Origin: Sphingomonadaceae bacterium
GTDB lineage: Bacteria > Pseudomonadota > Alphaproteobacteria > Sphingomonadales > Sphingomonadaceae
DNA: 64,000 nucleotides
NCBI GenBank assembly: GCA_025359445.1
Contig: JANYGB010000019.1
Location: 61,478-125,477, forward strand
Direction of reading: 5' to 3'
This document shows positions 7,924-15,846 of this stretch, one piece after another. The notes below the pieces were generated by a model. That model saw only the letters and a program-made list of their open reading frames with translations. It searched no databases and had not been told where the DNA came from. The position numbers and the translations under genes are program-made. The stretch's first letter is position 1; the number at the start of each line of letters is the position of its first letter.

Positions 7924-10437
7924 CTAAAGCTCGCGCAGGGCCTGTGCCGGTTTTGCGCGGAGCAATGGCAGCGAAGCGGCAAGGGCAAAGCCGATCACCA
8001 GCGCAAGGCCCATGCCGAGCACGCCGAGTACCTCTGTCCAATCGGGCAGCCATTCAAAGCCGAACAGCTTGACCACCACCAGCCACGCGATGGCGCTGCC
8101 CAGCGCCAGCGCGACCCCGGCAAGTACCGTGGCAAGCAGCGCATATTCGGCCAGTTGCAGCACTAGCAACTGCCGCCGGCTCGCCCCCAGCACGCGCAGG
8201 ATCACGTTGTCATAGACCCGTGCCGCGCGCGCCGCCGCAATCGCGCCGAGCAGCACCGCGATCCCCGCCAGCACCGCGACCGAGGCCGCCGCAAGGATCG
8301 CCAGGCTTACTTGACGCAGCAAATCGCGGGCCTGCGTCAGTACCCCACCAACCTCGATCACTGAGCTCGCCGGGAAGGCGCGGACGAGGGAACGGAGCAA
8401 ATCGCCGCGCGGAGTGCTTTTGGGCAGGTTTATCGTCGCCGCCAGATTGTGCGGCGCGTCTTCAATCGCATTGGGACTGAACACGAGCACGTAGTTGAAG
8501 CCCATCGAATCCCAGTCGATCCGCCGCAATGAGGCAATCCGCGCGGTCCGCTCGACCCCGAGCAGGCCGATGGTCAGCTGATCGCCCAGCTTCAGGTCCA
8601 GCGCCGCTGCCAGCTTTTCGTCGATCGAAACCAGCGGTTCGCCGGTGTAATTGTGCGGCCACCATTTGCCTGATGTAACCACATTGCCTTCGGGCACATC
8701 GTCTGAATAAGTAAGCCCGCGTTCGCCGCGCAGGGGCCAGGCTTCCTCGGGAATTTCCTTCATATCGGCGACGCGGATCATCGCATTTTGCGGGCCATAG
8801 GCAAGGATCGCACCGCGCAGCGCGGGAACGAGGCGAACTTTGGCGGCGGGTGCGACCTTGGTCACCGCAGCCACAAATTCCGCCCCGCGCGCCTTCGGCA
8901 CGTCGAGCACGAAGTAATCGGGCGCGCGCTGAGGGACCCGCGCCATGATGTTGGCATCGAGGCTGGTCTGGATCGCAGCCAGCGTCACGAAGGCGGCCAG
9001 CCCGAAGCCCAGCGCGGTCACCAGCGCGCCGGTCTGCGCCCCCGGGCGGTGCAGGTTGGCCAGCGCGATCCGCAGCAGCGGAGTCTTGGGGCGGGGCACC
9101 CGCGCGGCGAGCCAACGGATCAGCCAGCCCAGCGCGCCGAGCAGAAGCAAGAGCGCGAACGATCCGCCCAGAAAATAGGCCGTCACCAGCTTGGCCTTGG
9201 TCGTCAACAGCGCCAAAGCCGCAATTGCCGCGATGCCGAGCCCGACCGGCAGCACCGCATCGCGCCAGTTCTGCTTGAGCGGCGAGACGCGCGCGCGCAG
9301 CAACGCCATCGCCGGGAACCGTCGGGCGGACAGTAACGGCGGCGCGGCGAAGACAAGCGCGATCAGCAAGCCGTACAGCGCGGCCTTGGCGAGCGCACCG
9401 GGGTCGAACACCAGCCCGGGTGAGACCGGCAGCAGGCTGCCCAGCGCGTCCCCCAGCAGCGGGGTAACCAGCACCCCGGCGATCAGCCCCAGGCCACTCC
9501 CGATCAGCGCCGCCACGCCGACCTGAAGCAGGTAAATGCGGGCAATATCGCCGCTGGTCGCGCCGAGCACCTTCAATGTTGCCACGCTGCCGCGCCGCGC
9601 TTCGAGGTACGATGAAACCCCGCCGCCGATCCCGATCCCGGCAATCGCCAGCGCAGCGAGCCCGACCAGTACGAGGAAATCGCCCATCCGGCTGACGAAC
9701 CGCTCGGCCCCGGGCGAGGCATTGTCGCGGGTGCGCAATTCAAACCCGGACGAGGGAAATTGTTTTTTCAGCCGGTCGGCAAGGCCTTGCGCATCGCCGC
9801 CGGGGCCGATCGCGATCCGGTACTTGGCGCGGTACATTGCGCCGGGCGCGGTTAGCCCGGCGCGGGCGGGCACGTCCGAGGCGACGATCACCACGGGGCC
9901 AAGCGTGAAGCCTTCGCCGAGCCGGTCGGGCTCGTCGGCAATGATCCCACCGACGCGCAGGGTGAGGTCGCCGATTATCACACTTTCGCCCGGCTTGACC
10001 CCGAGCCGCTCCGCCGCGCCTTCGGCAAGCCACGCGCTGCCTGCTGGCGGCGCGCCGACGATGCGTCCGTCTTTAAGTTTGAATTGCCCAACCAGCGGCC
10101 AGGCTGTGTCGACGGCCTTTAGTTCAATCGGGGCAGCAAGGTCCCCAGCGCGGGCCATCGCCTGCAGCCGCATTCCGCCCGAAACCTTTCCGGCCATGGC
10201 GAATGCGGCGCTTTCGGTGGAGGATGCCGCACGTTGCCACACCGCAACTTCAACATCGCCGCCCAGGATCGTGCGGCCTCGGCTCGCCAGCTCGCGCTCG
10301 ATCGCGCCGGTCAGCGTGCCGATCGCGGCGAGCGCGCCGACGCCCAGGAACAGGCACACCAGAAGCAACCGCAGCCCCTTGAATCGCGCCGACAGGTCAC
10401 GCCGGGCGATAGTCCACGCGGTGCGCCACGCGTTCAT
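7924..10437 (-). CDS. ABC transporter permease, FtsX-domain (YbbP-type)
   Basis: An 837-aa integral membrane protein. An N-terminal helix (about residues 20-42) is followed by a large periplasmic MacB-type region. Two FtsX-like permease blocks are then visible, one beginning about residue 260 ('FLVLVGLAALAIAGIGIGGGVSSYLEARRGSVATLKVLGA') and one near the end ('LAILAAASVAVLAGIAVLLGAIAAARAARVYDNVILRVLGASRRQLL'). This is the layout of E. coli YbbP, the partner of the YbbA ATPase. Its start overlaps the ATPase stop by 4 bases. It may export or extract a lipid or lipoprotein across the envelope; the substrate is unknown. Confidence 0.92.
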   Translation of the reverse strand: MNAWRTAWTIARRDLSARFKGLRLLLVCLFLGVGALAAIGTLTGAIERELASRGRTILGGDVEVAVWQRAASSTESAAFAMAGKVSGGMRLQAMARAGDLAAPIELKAVDTAWPLVGQFKLKDGRIVGAPPAGSAWLAEGAAERLGVKPGESVIIGDLTLRVGGIIADEPDRLGEGFTLGPVVIVASDVPARAGLTAPGAMYRAKYRIAIGPGGDAQGLADRLKKQFPSSGFELRTRDNASPGAERFVSRMGDFLVLVGLAALAIAGIGIGGGVSSYLEARRGSVATLKVLGATSGDIARIYLLQVGVAALIGSGLGLIAGVLVTPLLGDALGSLLPVSPGLVFDPGALAKAALYGLLIALVFAAPPLLSARRFPAMALLRARVSPLKQNWRDAVLPVGLGIAAIAALALLTTKAKLVTAYFLGGSFALLLLLGALGWLIRWLAARVPRPKTPLLRIALANLHRPGAQTGALVTALGFGLAAFVTLAAIQTSLDANIMARVPQRAPDYFVLDVPKARGAEFVAAVTKVAPAAKVRLVPALRGAILAYGPQNAMIRVADMKEIPEEAWPLRGERGLTYSDDVPEGNVVTSGKWWPHNYTGEPLVSIDEKLAAALDLKLGDQLTIGLLGVERTARIASLRRIDWDSMGFNYVLVFSPNAIEDAPHNLAATINLPKSTPRGDLLRSLVRAFPASSVIEVGGVLTQARDLLRQVSLAILAAASVAVLAGIAVLLGAIAAARAARVYDNVILRVLGASRRQLLVLQLAEYALLATVLAGVALALGSAIAWLVVVKLFGFEWLPDWTEVLGVLGMGLALVIGFALAASLPLLRAKPAQALREL

Positions 10438-11123
10438 GCGGAGGTGTCACTCGCGATAGACCCGTCGGCCAGCGTTACCACCCGTTCACAGCGCGCGGCG
10501 AGCGCGGCATCATGGGTAATGACAATCAAGGTCGCCCCGGCCTCGGCGCGGCGCGCGAACAGCAGATCCATCACGCTGCTGCCGGTGGCGGCGTCGAGGT
10601 TGCCGGTGGGTTCGTCTGCGAAGACCAGCGCGGGCTTGGGCGCGAGCGCGCGGGCAATCGCGACGCGCTGCTGCTCGCCACCCGACAGCTGCGCCGGATA
10701 ATGGCCAAGCCGTGCGCCCAGACCCACCGCCGCCAGCTCCGCCTCGGCGCGCGCCTTGGCATCGGGCATCCCCGCCAATTCCAGCGGGGTGATCACGTTT
10801 TCGAGCGCGGTCATCGTCGGGAGTAGGTGGAACGCTTGCAGCACCACCCCGATCCGTCCGCGCCGCGCCAAGGCCAAGGCGTCCTCACTCATCGCCGAGA
10901 AATCCTCGCCCGCAACTTGCAAAGTGCCGCCGCTGGCACGTTCCAGTCCGGACAGCACTGCCATCAGGCTGCTCTTGCCCGAGCCCGAGGGTCCGAGCAG
11001 CGCCAGCGTCTGGCCGTGCGGCACGGTCAGGTCGATCCCGCGCAATACTTCGACTGCGCTGTCGCCCTGGCCAAGACTGAGGGTAAGATTATGGGCCGCA
11101 ATCGCGGGCAGGGGGCTTGTCAC
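10434..11123 (-). CDS. ABC transporter ATP-binding protein (YbbA/LolD-type)
   Basis: A 229-aa ATPase. The Walker A motif is 'GPSGSGKSSL', the signature is 'LSGGEQQRVAIARAL', and the Walker B motif with D-loop is 'LVFADEPTGNLD'. The short length and the partner permease place it in the LolD/MacB/YbbA group. It overlaps the permease gene by 4 bases. The divergently placed neighbour is a tesA-like esterase; the tesA-ybbA-ybbP arrangement is also found in E. coli, which supports the assignment. Confidence 0.95.
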   Translation of the reverse strand: MTSPLPAIAAHNLTLSLGQGDSAVEVLRGIDLTVPHGQTLALLGPSGSGKSSLMAVLSGLERASGGTLQVAGEDFSAMSEDALALARRGRIGVVLQAFHLLPTMTALENVITPLELAGMPDAKARAEAELAAVGLGARLGHYPAQLSGGEQQRVAIARALAPKPALVFADEPTGNLDAATGSSVMDLLFARRAEAGATLIVITHDAALAARCERVVTLADGSIASDTSA

Positions 11124-11170
11124 GTCGCGGGGATGCCATAGCTAGAGGGGGACACGAAGGAAGTTGCAGA

Positions 11171-11857
11171 ATGAAATGGAACCTGGTCGCCCTGCTTGCA
11201 ACCCCCTTGGCGCTGCTCGGCTGCAAGGAAGCTGCGCCGACGCCGCAGCCGAGCGCGCGTCCGGCGGCTTTAGCAGCGCCGGCTGCGGACGAGGTGACCA
11301 TCCTCGCGCTCGGTGACAGCCTGTTCGCCGGCTACGGCCTCGCCCCCGGGCAAAGCTACCCGGCGCACCTCGAGACCGCGCTCAAGGCGCGCGGCATTCC
11401 GGCGCGAATTGTCAATGCCGGGGTCTCGGGCGATACCACCGCCGATGGCTTGGCGCGGGTCGACTTCGTACTAAACGGGATGGGCCGCAAACCCGCCATG
11501 GCGATCATCAGTCTGGGCGGCAACGACATGCTTCGCGCGGTTCCGCCAGCCGAAACGCGGCGCAACCTGGCGGCGATCCTCGTCAAGTTTAGCGCTGCGA
11601 AAGTGCCGGTGGTGCTGCTGCAACTGCTCGCCGCGCCCAATTTGGGCAAGGATTACGCGGGCGGATTCAATCCGATCTATCCACAATTGGCGAAGCAATA
11701 CGGCGCAACACTGGTACCGTTCTGGCTCGCGCCGCTGCAGGGACATCCCGAGCTAGTGCAGGGCGATCATATCCACCCGACTTTGCCCGGGATCGACGCG
11801 TTGGTGGCAGGGACGGTGGATCGGGTTGTGGGGGCGGTGCCCTCAATGCGGAGGTGA
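11171..11857 (+). CDS. tesA: TesA-like arylesterase/lysophospholipase, lipoprotein
   Basis: A 228-aa protein starting MKWNLVALLATPLALLGC. The start is supported by AAGGAA about 8 bases upstream. The lipobox 'ALLGC' predicts lipidation. The SGNH hydrolase blocks are all visible: block I 'ILALGDSLFAGYGL' (Ser), block II Gly ('VSGDTTADGLAR'), block III 'LGGNDMLR' and block V 'DHIHPTLPG' (Asp-His). It is expected to hydrolyse short esters and lysophospholipids in the periplasm. It is divergent from the YbbA/YbbP-type transporter. The track's longer ORF starts 18 codons upstream without a signal peptide. Confidence 0.92.
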   Translation: MKWNLVALLATPLALLGCKEAAPTPQPSARPAALAAPAADEVTILALGDSLFAGYGLAPGQSYPAHLETALKARGIPARIVNAGVSGDTTADGLARVDFVLNGMGRKPAMAIISLGGNDMLRAVPPAETRRNLAAILVKFSAAKVPVVLLQLLAAPNLGKDYAGGFNPIYPQLAKQYGATLVPFWLAPLQGHPELVQGDHIHPTLPGIDALVAGTVDRVVGAVPSMRR

Positions 11858-11869
11858 CTTCACCAAAAT

Positions 11870-12020
11870 CCGTTCGTCCTGAGGAGCGGCTGAGTTCTTG
11901 GGAAGACGCGTCTCGAAGGACCTGGCGCGGCTGTGGTTCGAGACGGGCCCCTTCGACTGCCCGCAAGGCAGGCGCTCTGGACATGCTTCGCTCCGCTCAG
12001 TCCCTCCTCACCACGAACGG
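11870..12020. repeat. Intergenic inverted repeat, sphingomonad-type palindrome
   Basis: The outer arms CCGTTCGTcctGAGGAG (11870-11886) and CTCCTCaccACGAACGG (12004-12020) are inverted. An inner pair, GTCTCGAAGGACC and GGTTCGAGAC, is nested inside. The outer 'CCGTTCGT' core is shared with the palindrome inside truB and with the half-copy at about 53.6 kb. It fills the gap between the convergent tesA and recF genes and could act as a bidirectional terminator. Confidence 0.75.
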
Positions 12021-12036
12021 GTGATGGGTCTTTGAC

Positions 12037-13110
12037 TTAAGAAATCCGCACTGCCCGCCCGCCGCTGACCTGCCACACCGCTGCATGGTCCTTGATCGCC
12101 TCGAACGGCGCGAGTTCGGTCCCGGTTAGCCAGACCTGCGCCGACCCTGCCGCCAGCCGCTCGAACAACGCGGCGCGGCGCAGCGGATCGAGATGCGCGG
12201 CGACTTCATCCAGCAATAGCACGCCGGGGCGATCGGGTGATAGCAACTGCGCGTGAGCCAGCGTAATCGCGATCAGCATCGCCTTCTGCTCGCCGGTCGA
12301 GCAGGCGCTGGCCTCTTGGTCCTTGCCCGCCATGGTCACTGCCAGCTCGTCGCGGTGCGGGCCCACCAAGGTGCGCTGCGCGGCACGGTCGCGGCGGCGG
12401 CCTTCGGCCAATGCCGCAGCGAGATCCGCAGCATTGAGCGGCCCGCCCGGTTGGTAAGCCAGCGCGGGCCGCGCAAAAGGTGCATCGGGCAGAGCCTCAA
12501 GCGTCTCGGATAGCCGTGCGATCAGCCGCGCGCGAGCTCGCGCCACGGCCGCGCCCGCTTCGGCAATCTGTAGCTCGATCGCGCCGAGCCATTGCGGATC
12601 GGGTTCGGCCGGCTCGCCCAACAACCGCCCGCGCTCGCGCAAAGCCGCTTCGAGTTTGGCGGCATGGCGCGCGTGGCCGGGCTCCACCGCCAGCACCAGC
12701 CGGTCAAGAAACCGCCGCCGCGCGCCCGCGCTGTCCATGAACAGGCGGTCCATCGCCGGGGTCAGCCAGCCAATGCTAAGCCATTCGCCCAGCCGCACCG
12801 CAGGCGCATCAACGCCGTTAACCTGCACCACCCGCCGTCCGGGCCGGTCGGGCCGCGTTCCGGTGCCAAGCTGGACCTCGCCCGCAAGGTCGGCGCTGAC
12901 CGCAAATCCGTCGGCCGAGCCATGCGCGGCAATCTCGGCCAGCGCGGCCCGGCGCAGTCCGCGCCCGGGGGCAAGCAACGACAAGGCCTCGAGCACGTTG
13001 GTCTTGCCCGCGCCGTTCTCGCCAACCAGCAGGTTGAACCGCGCGGTCTCGTCGATCGCGGTGTCCAGATGGTTGCGAAACTGGGTCAGCCTGATGCGGT
13101 CGAGCGCCAT
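12037..13110 (-). CDS. recF: DNA replication and repair protein RecF
   Basis: A 357-aa SMC-like ATPase that loads RecA at gaps with RecO and RecR. The Walker A motif is 'LLVGENGAGKTNVLEAL', the ABC signature region 'CSTGEQKAMLIAITLAHAQLL', and the Walker B motif 'PGVLLLDEVAAHLD'. The start MALDRIRLTQFRNH (13110) was chosen because RecF proteins begin just before the 'L.L..FRN' strand; the track ORF adds 13 residues. Not in the classical dnaA-dnaN-recF cluster here, which is usual for many alphaproteobacteria. Confidence 0.95.
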   Translation of the reverse strand: MALDRIRLTQFRNHLDTAIDETARFNLLVGENGAGKTNVLEALSLLAPGRGLRRAALAEIAAHGSADGFAVSADLAGEVQLGTGTRPDRPGRRVVQVNGVDAPAVRLGEWLSIGWLTPAMDRLFMDSAGARRRFLDRLVLAVEPGHARHAAKLEAALRERGRLLGEPAEPDPQWLGAIELQIAEAGAAVARARARLIARLSETLEALPDAPFARPALAYQPGGPLNAADLAAALAEGRRRDRAAQRTLVGPHRDELAVTMAGKDQEASACSTGEQKAMLIAITLAHAQLLSPDRPGVLLLDEVAAHLDPLRRAALFERLAAGSAQVWLTGTELAPFEAIKDHAAVWQVSGGRAVRIS

Positions 13111-13165
13111 GCCGGGGCGATAGGTTGGCGCGCCGGGCCTGTCACGCAAAAGGCGCGTGCCGAAA

Positions 13166-13214
13166 GTTGGGAAATTTTACCAACATTTGTTTGTGAACGT
13201 TGGAGCAATTTTCC
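13166..13214 (+). promoter_or_regulatory. Candidate PspF upstream activating sequences
   Basis: The inverted repeat GTTGGGAAATTTTACCAAC (13166-13184) is followed by a second similar copy, GTTGGAGCAATTTTCC (13199-13214). The first ends 72 bases before the sigma-54 -24 element at 13257. The core GTTGGGAAATTT is repeated exactly in the pspF-psp intergenic region at 30859, also 72 bases from that promoter. Two adjacent sites are typical for PspF. Confidence 0.6.
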
Positions 13215-13256
13215 GTTCATCTGCGCGAAAGCTTGGATTTGCGGGATTTTTCAAAA

Positions 13257-13273
13257 TTGGCACGGCCGATGCA
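13257..13273 (+). promoter_or_regulatory. Sigma-54 promoter (-24/-12)
   Basis: TTGGCACGGCCGATGCA fits the sigma-54 consensus TTGGCACG-N4-TTGCA with one mismatch in the -12 box. GG and GC are correctly spaced. The predicted start near 13285 leaves a 5' leader of about 45 nt before the 45-aa peptide gene. Confidence 0.75.
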
Positions 13274-13329
13274 ATCACTGTCGCATCTGCCGGATGGCCG
13301 GCGGAACCAAACAACTCAGGAGACTGACA

Positions 13330-13467
13330 ATGACCAACCAGACCACTTTCACCAGCCGGCTCGTCGCTGCCGCCTCGGCTTTCATGATCTCGCTGCTGCT
13401 GATCAGCACCACGGTCAGCACCCCTTCGGCGGCCCATGCCACCGTCTATGTCGGAGAAGTCGCATGA
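13330..13467 (+). CDS. Small single-helix membrane or secreted peptide, first gene of a PspC unit
   Basis: A 45-aa peptide starting MTNQTTFTSRLVAAASAF, with AGGAGA about 6 bases upstream. A short Thr-rich N-terminus leads into a hydrophobic helix (about residues 11-32) and an Ala/His tail. 'PSAAHA' near the end could be a signal-peptidase site, leaving almost nothing mature, so a membrane-inserted peptide is more likely. It overlaps the PspC-like gene by 4 bases (ATGA) and sits under a sigma-54 promoter. Its layout mirrors the 49-aa peptide that opens the main psp operon. Confidence 0.7.
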   Translation: MTNQTTFTSRLVAAASAFMISLLLISTTVSTPSAAHATVYVGEVA

Positions 13468-13679
13468 GCATGGCCGACCATAACGATCGCACCGTCGCCC
13501 CGGCCCGCGGCTTTCGCCTTGGCAAAGCCAATGCAAAATTCATGGGTGTTTGCTCGGGGATCGCGGATTTCTTCGGCTGGGACGTCAATCTCGTCCGCAT
13601 CGCCTTCGCGCTGGGCACCGTGTTCGGCTTCGGCTCGCTGCTGATCGTCTACCTCGTGATCGGCCTCATCGCCGATTAA
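13464..13679 (+). CDS. PspC domain protein, short form
   Basis: A 71-aa protein, MSMADHNDRTVAPARG, with the PspC core 'FRLGKANAKFMGVCSGIADFFGWDVNLVRIAFALGTVFGFGSLLIVYLVIGLI'. One PspC helix pair spans about residues 38-69. The coiled-coil tail of full PspC is absent. In the Psp system PspC senses envelope stress with PspB and releases PspF from PspA. This copy lies outside the main operon but has the same kind of promoter. Confidence 0.9.
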   Translation: MSMADHNDRTVAPARGFRLGKANAKFMGVCSGIADFFGWDVNLVRIAFALGTVFGFGSLLIVYLVIGLIAD

Positions 13680-13693
13680 GGCAAATCGCGGTG

Positions 13694-13721
13694 AGGCCCC
13701 GTCCTCTTGGGGATGGGGCCT
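13694..13721. terminator. Hairpin between convergent pspC-like and yhhQ genes
   Basis: AGGCCCCGTCC-tctt-GGGGATGGGGCCT forms a strong stem between the two convergent stops and touches the last codon of the yhhQ gene. There is no long T-tract on either side, so termination is likely but may be inefficient. Confidence 0.55.
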
Positions 13722-14502
13722 AAACCGCAGACGTTTTTGCAAATGGCGAGAAATCGGTGCCGGTGTCGAACACCTCCACCCCCTCGCGGCGCTTGAGCCA
13801 GCCGACTACCGCATAAGTTACCGGGGTCAGCACGACCTCCCACATCACCTTGAGAAACCAGTTAACCACCATGACCGTGAATACCTGCGTGTTGCTCCAG
13901 GTGCCAAGGAACGCAATCGGGTAAAACAGTGCGCTATCGACGGCCTGGCCGAACACCGTTGAGCCAATCGTGCGGGTCCACAATTTACTGCCGCCGGTCA
14001 GGATCTTCATTTTGGCGAGCACGAAGCTGTTGACGAACTCCCCCGCCCAGAACGCAATCACCGAAGCGACGACGATCCGCCAGGTATTGCCGAACACGCT
14101 TTCGTAGGCGGTCTGGCCGCTCCACCCCGCGGCCGGCGGCAGCGCCACCACGACATAACTCATGAATGCCATGAACAGCAGGGCGGCGAACCCGGCCCAG
14201 ACGCAGCGCCGGGCATTGGCGTAGCCGTAAACCTCGGTCAGAATGTCACCCAGCACATAGCTGATCGGGAAAAACATGATCCCCGCGCCGAAAATCACCG
14301 TATCGCTGGCCGGCCGAAACATCTCAGGCAGCCACGACAGGATCGATGCAAGGCCCGGGACCACCACGAACGAAAGCTTGCTTGCCCCGATCAGGTTCGA
14401 CAGCAGCAGGATCGCGACGAACGCCGCCAGCATATAGTCGAAATAGCGGAAATGGCGGCGCGCGCTGGTAGTGCCATCGAGCGGGGTGAGGTTGCTGGTC
14501 AT
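13720..14502 (-). CDS. yhhQ: Queuosine precursor transporter (YhhQ/VUT family)
   Basis: A 260-aa protein with about six membrane segments, from 'YFDYMLAAFVAILLLSNLIGASKL' to the C-terminal 'WFLKVMWEVVLTPVTYAVVGWLKRREGV'. Family hallmarks are 'FPISYVLGDILTEVYGYANARR' and 'RTIGSTVFGQAVDSALFYPIAF'. YhhQ imports the queuosine precursors preQ0/preQ1 for tRNA modification. The start MTSNLTPLDG (14502) was preferred over the upstream alternative. It lies next to tRNA-Arg on the other strand. Confidence 0.93.
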   Translation of the reverse strand: MTSNLTPLDGTTSARRHFRYFDYMLAAFVAILLLSNLIGASKLSFVVVPGLASILSWLPEMFRPASDTVIFGAGIMFFPISYVLGDILTEVYGYANARRCVWAGFAALLFMAFMSYVVVALPPAAGWSGQTAYESVFGNTWRIVVASVIAFWAGEFVNSFVLAKMKILTGGSKLWTRTIGSTVFGQAVDSALFYPIAFLGTWSNTQVFTVMVVNWFLKVMWEVVLTPVTYAVVGWLKRREGVEVFDTGTDFSPFAKTSAV

Positions 14503-14563
14503 GGCCTGCAGGCTTAGCGGCGTTTGCACCTCTCGAAAAGCCTGCCTATGGATGCCGCTGCGC

Positions 14564-14640
14564 GCGCCCGTAGCTCAGCTGGATAGAGCGCGAGACTTCT
14601 AATCTTGAGGTCGCAGGTTCGACCCCTGCCGGGCGCGCCA
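14564..14640 (+). tRNA. tRNA-Arg (anticodon TCT)
   Basis: The acceptor stem is GCGCCCG/CGGGCGC, the D arm GCTCAGCTGGATAGAGC, the anticodon arm CGAGA-CTTCTAA-TCTTG (anticodon TCT, reading AGA) and the T arm GCAGG-TTCGACC-CCTGC. CCA is encoded (14638-14640). Length 77 nt. Confidence 0.97.
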
Positions 14641-14647
14641 ATTTTCC

Positions 14648-15448
14648 TTAACCACGCGCTGCGCTTTCCAGCTTTTCGCCAGCGACCGGGTAGCCTGCAT
14701 CGGCCGGGATCATCAGCCACGGCTCTCCGTCGCGCTGCTCCATGAACGGGGTAATCATGCATGAGGGGAACCGCGCCACGTGGTCCAGCGCATCGGCAAA
14801 ATTGCCGAACTGGGCAAGCCGTTCGAGGTTGCGCCGGGTCGGGAAGATCACCTTGATCTCGCCGCTGTCGGCCATCATCAGGGCATCGCACGCACTGGCC
14901 CAGAACAAGTGGGTATTCTCGGTATCGTCGACCGCCAGATCGACCGCGCCGGTACCCAGATCGGCGAGGTAGAAGCGGGTATCAAACACACGCACTTCCT
15001 TGTGGCGCGGCCGCCAGCGCGAGAAGGCTACCAGGCGCTCCAGATCGAGCGTCCAGTCCATCGCGGTAAGGGTTGGGGCGAGTTCGCCGGTTTCAAGCAG
15101 CAATTGCCGCGCCTGGCGGGCCTCAGCGAGCGTTGGGTTCTGGTGGAACCCAACCGCAAGACCGGTTTCTTCGAGCGTTTCGCGCACCGCCGCGATCCGT
15201 GCTGCCACTTCGTCAAGCGCATCGGCATCGCTGGCTCCCAAGTGTTGCGCCAGCACGCGATCGGCCTCATCGACCCGGCCACCGGGAAACACCGCGGCTC
15301 CGCCGGCGAAGCGCATTTCCTTGGCGCGCTGGACCATCAGCAATTGCGGCGCGCCGCCGGTCGGTGCGTGGCGAAAGATGACCATCGTGGCGGCGGGAAT
15401 GGCGGGCGGCGCATCGTCGTCGTGCGCAAACATTTCTATGACATCCAT
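14648..15448 (-). CDS. NUDIX hydrolase, NUDT19/RppH-like domain family
   Basis: A 266-aa protein starting MDVIEMFAHDDDAPP. The NUDIX box is split by an insertion: 'GGAAVFPGGRVDEADRVL' is followed after about 25 residues by 'RIAAVRETLEETGLAVG'. This insertion is typical of the NUDT19-like, probably CoA- or nucleotide-ester-cleaving subgroup, and the REx2EE catalytic glutamates are intact. The C-terminal domain includes 'FSRWRPRHKEVRVFDTRFYLA'. Substrate not determined. The gene lies directly beside and convergent with tRNA-Arg. Confidence 0.87.
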   Translation of the reverse strand: MDVIEMFAHDDDAPPAIPAATMVIFRHAPTGGAPQLLMVQRAKEMRFAGGAAVFPGGRVDEADRVLAQHLGASDADALDEVAARIAAVRETLEETGLAVGFHQNPTLAEARQARQLLLETGELAPTLTAMDWTLDLERLVAFSRWRPRHKEVRVFDTRFYLADLGTGAVDLAVDDTENTHLFWASACDALMMADSGEIKVIFPTRRNLERLAQFGNFADALDHVARFPSCMITPFMEQRDGEPWLMIPADAGYPVAGEKLESAARG

Positions 15449-15586
15449 GCTGGCCAGCCTGGCGCGGCAACGCCGGTTTGCCAAGCGCTAATCCGCGCTC
15501 ACCAGGTGTCGGCCAAATTTACAAATACACCCAAGCGTGCACGCCCGTGACTAACTAAATCCACGAGATATCGACGAATTTCGTTT

Positions 15587-15603
15587 TTGGCACGGCCTCT
15601 GCA
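15587..15603 (+). promoter_or_regulatory. Sigma-54-like promoter with no assigned small gene
   Basis: TTGGCACGGCCTCTGCA has a perfect -24 box and one mismatch in the -12 box. It shares TTGGCACGGCC with the promoter at 13257. An AT-rich dyad, GGTGTCGGCCAAATTTACAAATACACC spread over 15505-15531, lies about 56 bases upstream and contains 'AAATTTAC', like the other PspF-type sites. Confidence 0.55.
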
Positions 15604-15634
15604 TAGATGTTGTTACCCCCAAGTAGTCTCGAAT

Positions 15635-15672
15635 GAGGCGGGGCCGCCCCCTGGTCTCTGCGGTCCCGCCTC
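15635..15672 (+). ncRNA. Strong hairpin downstream of the 15.59-kb promoter, candidate small RNA
   Basis: GAGGCGGG (15635-15642) pairs perfectly with CCCGCCTC (15665-15672), with GGCCGCCC-like pairing inside. It lies about 30 bases after the predicted sigma-54 start and about 175 bases before the GGDEF-EAL gene. A 39-codon ORF overlaps it but has no clear ribosome site. It could be an sRNA, a structured leader of the downstream gene, or a terminator without a T-run. The rest of 15484-15846 shows nothing else I can support. Confidence 0.35.
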
Positions 15673-15846
15673 CCCGAGTCTCCCTTCACAACTCACAGCG
15701 CCAAGCGCCGGTTAAAGGCGACCTTCCAGACGGTTGGTCAATTTCTCGCTAACGCGCGGGAAAGCGTTTCTTCACGCCTTTGCGCTAGTTACGGCCAGCG
15801 CAGATTTCCGCCCGTTGCGGGACCGGCGCGGGGGGACCAGATAAGC

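Noticed and set aside
15634-15753. 39-codon ORF overlapping the 15.6-kb hairpin
   Set aside because: Starts inside the stem without a Shine-Dalgarno sequence and gives a Pro/Arg-rich peptide; a structured RNA is more likely.
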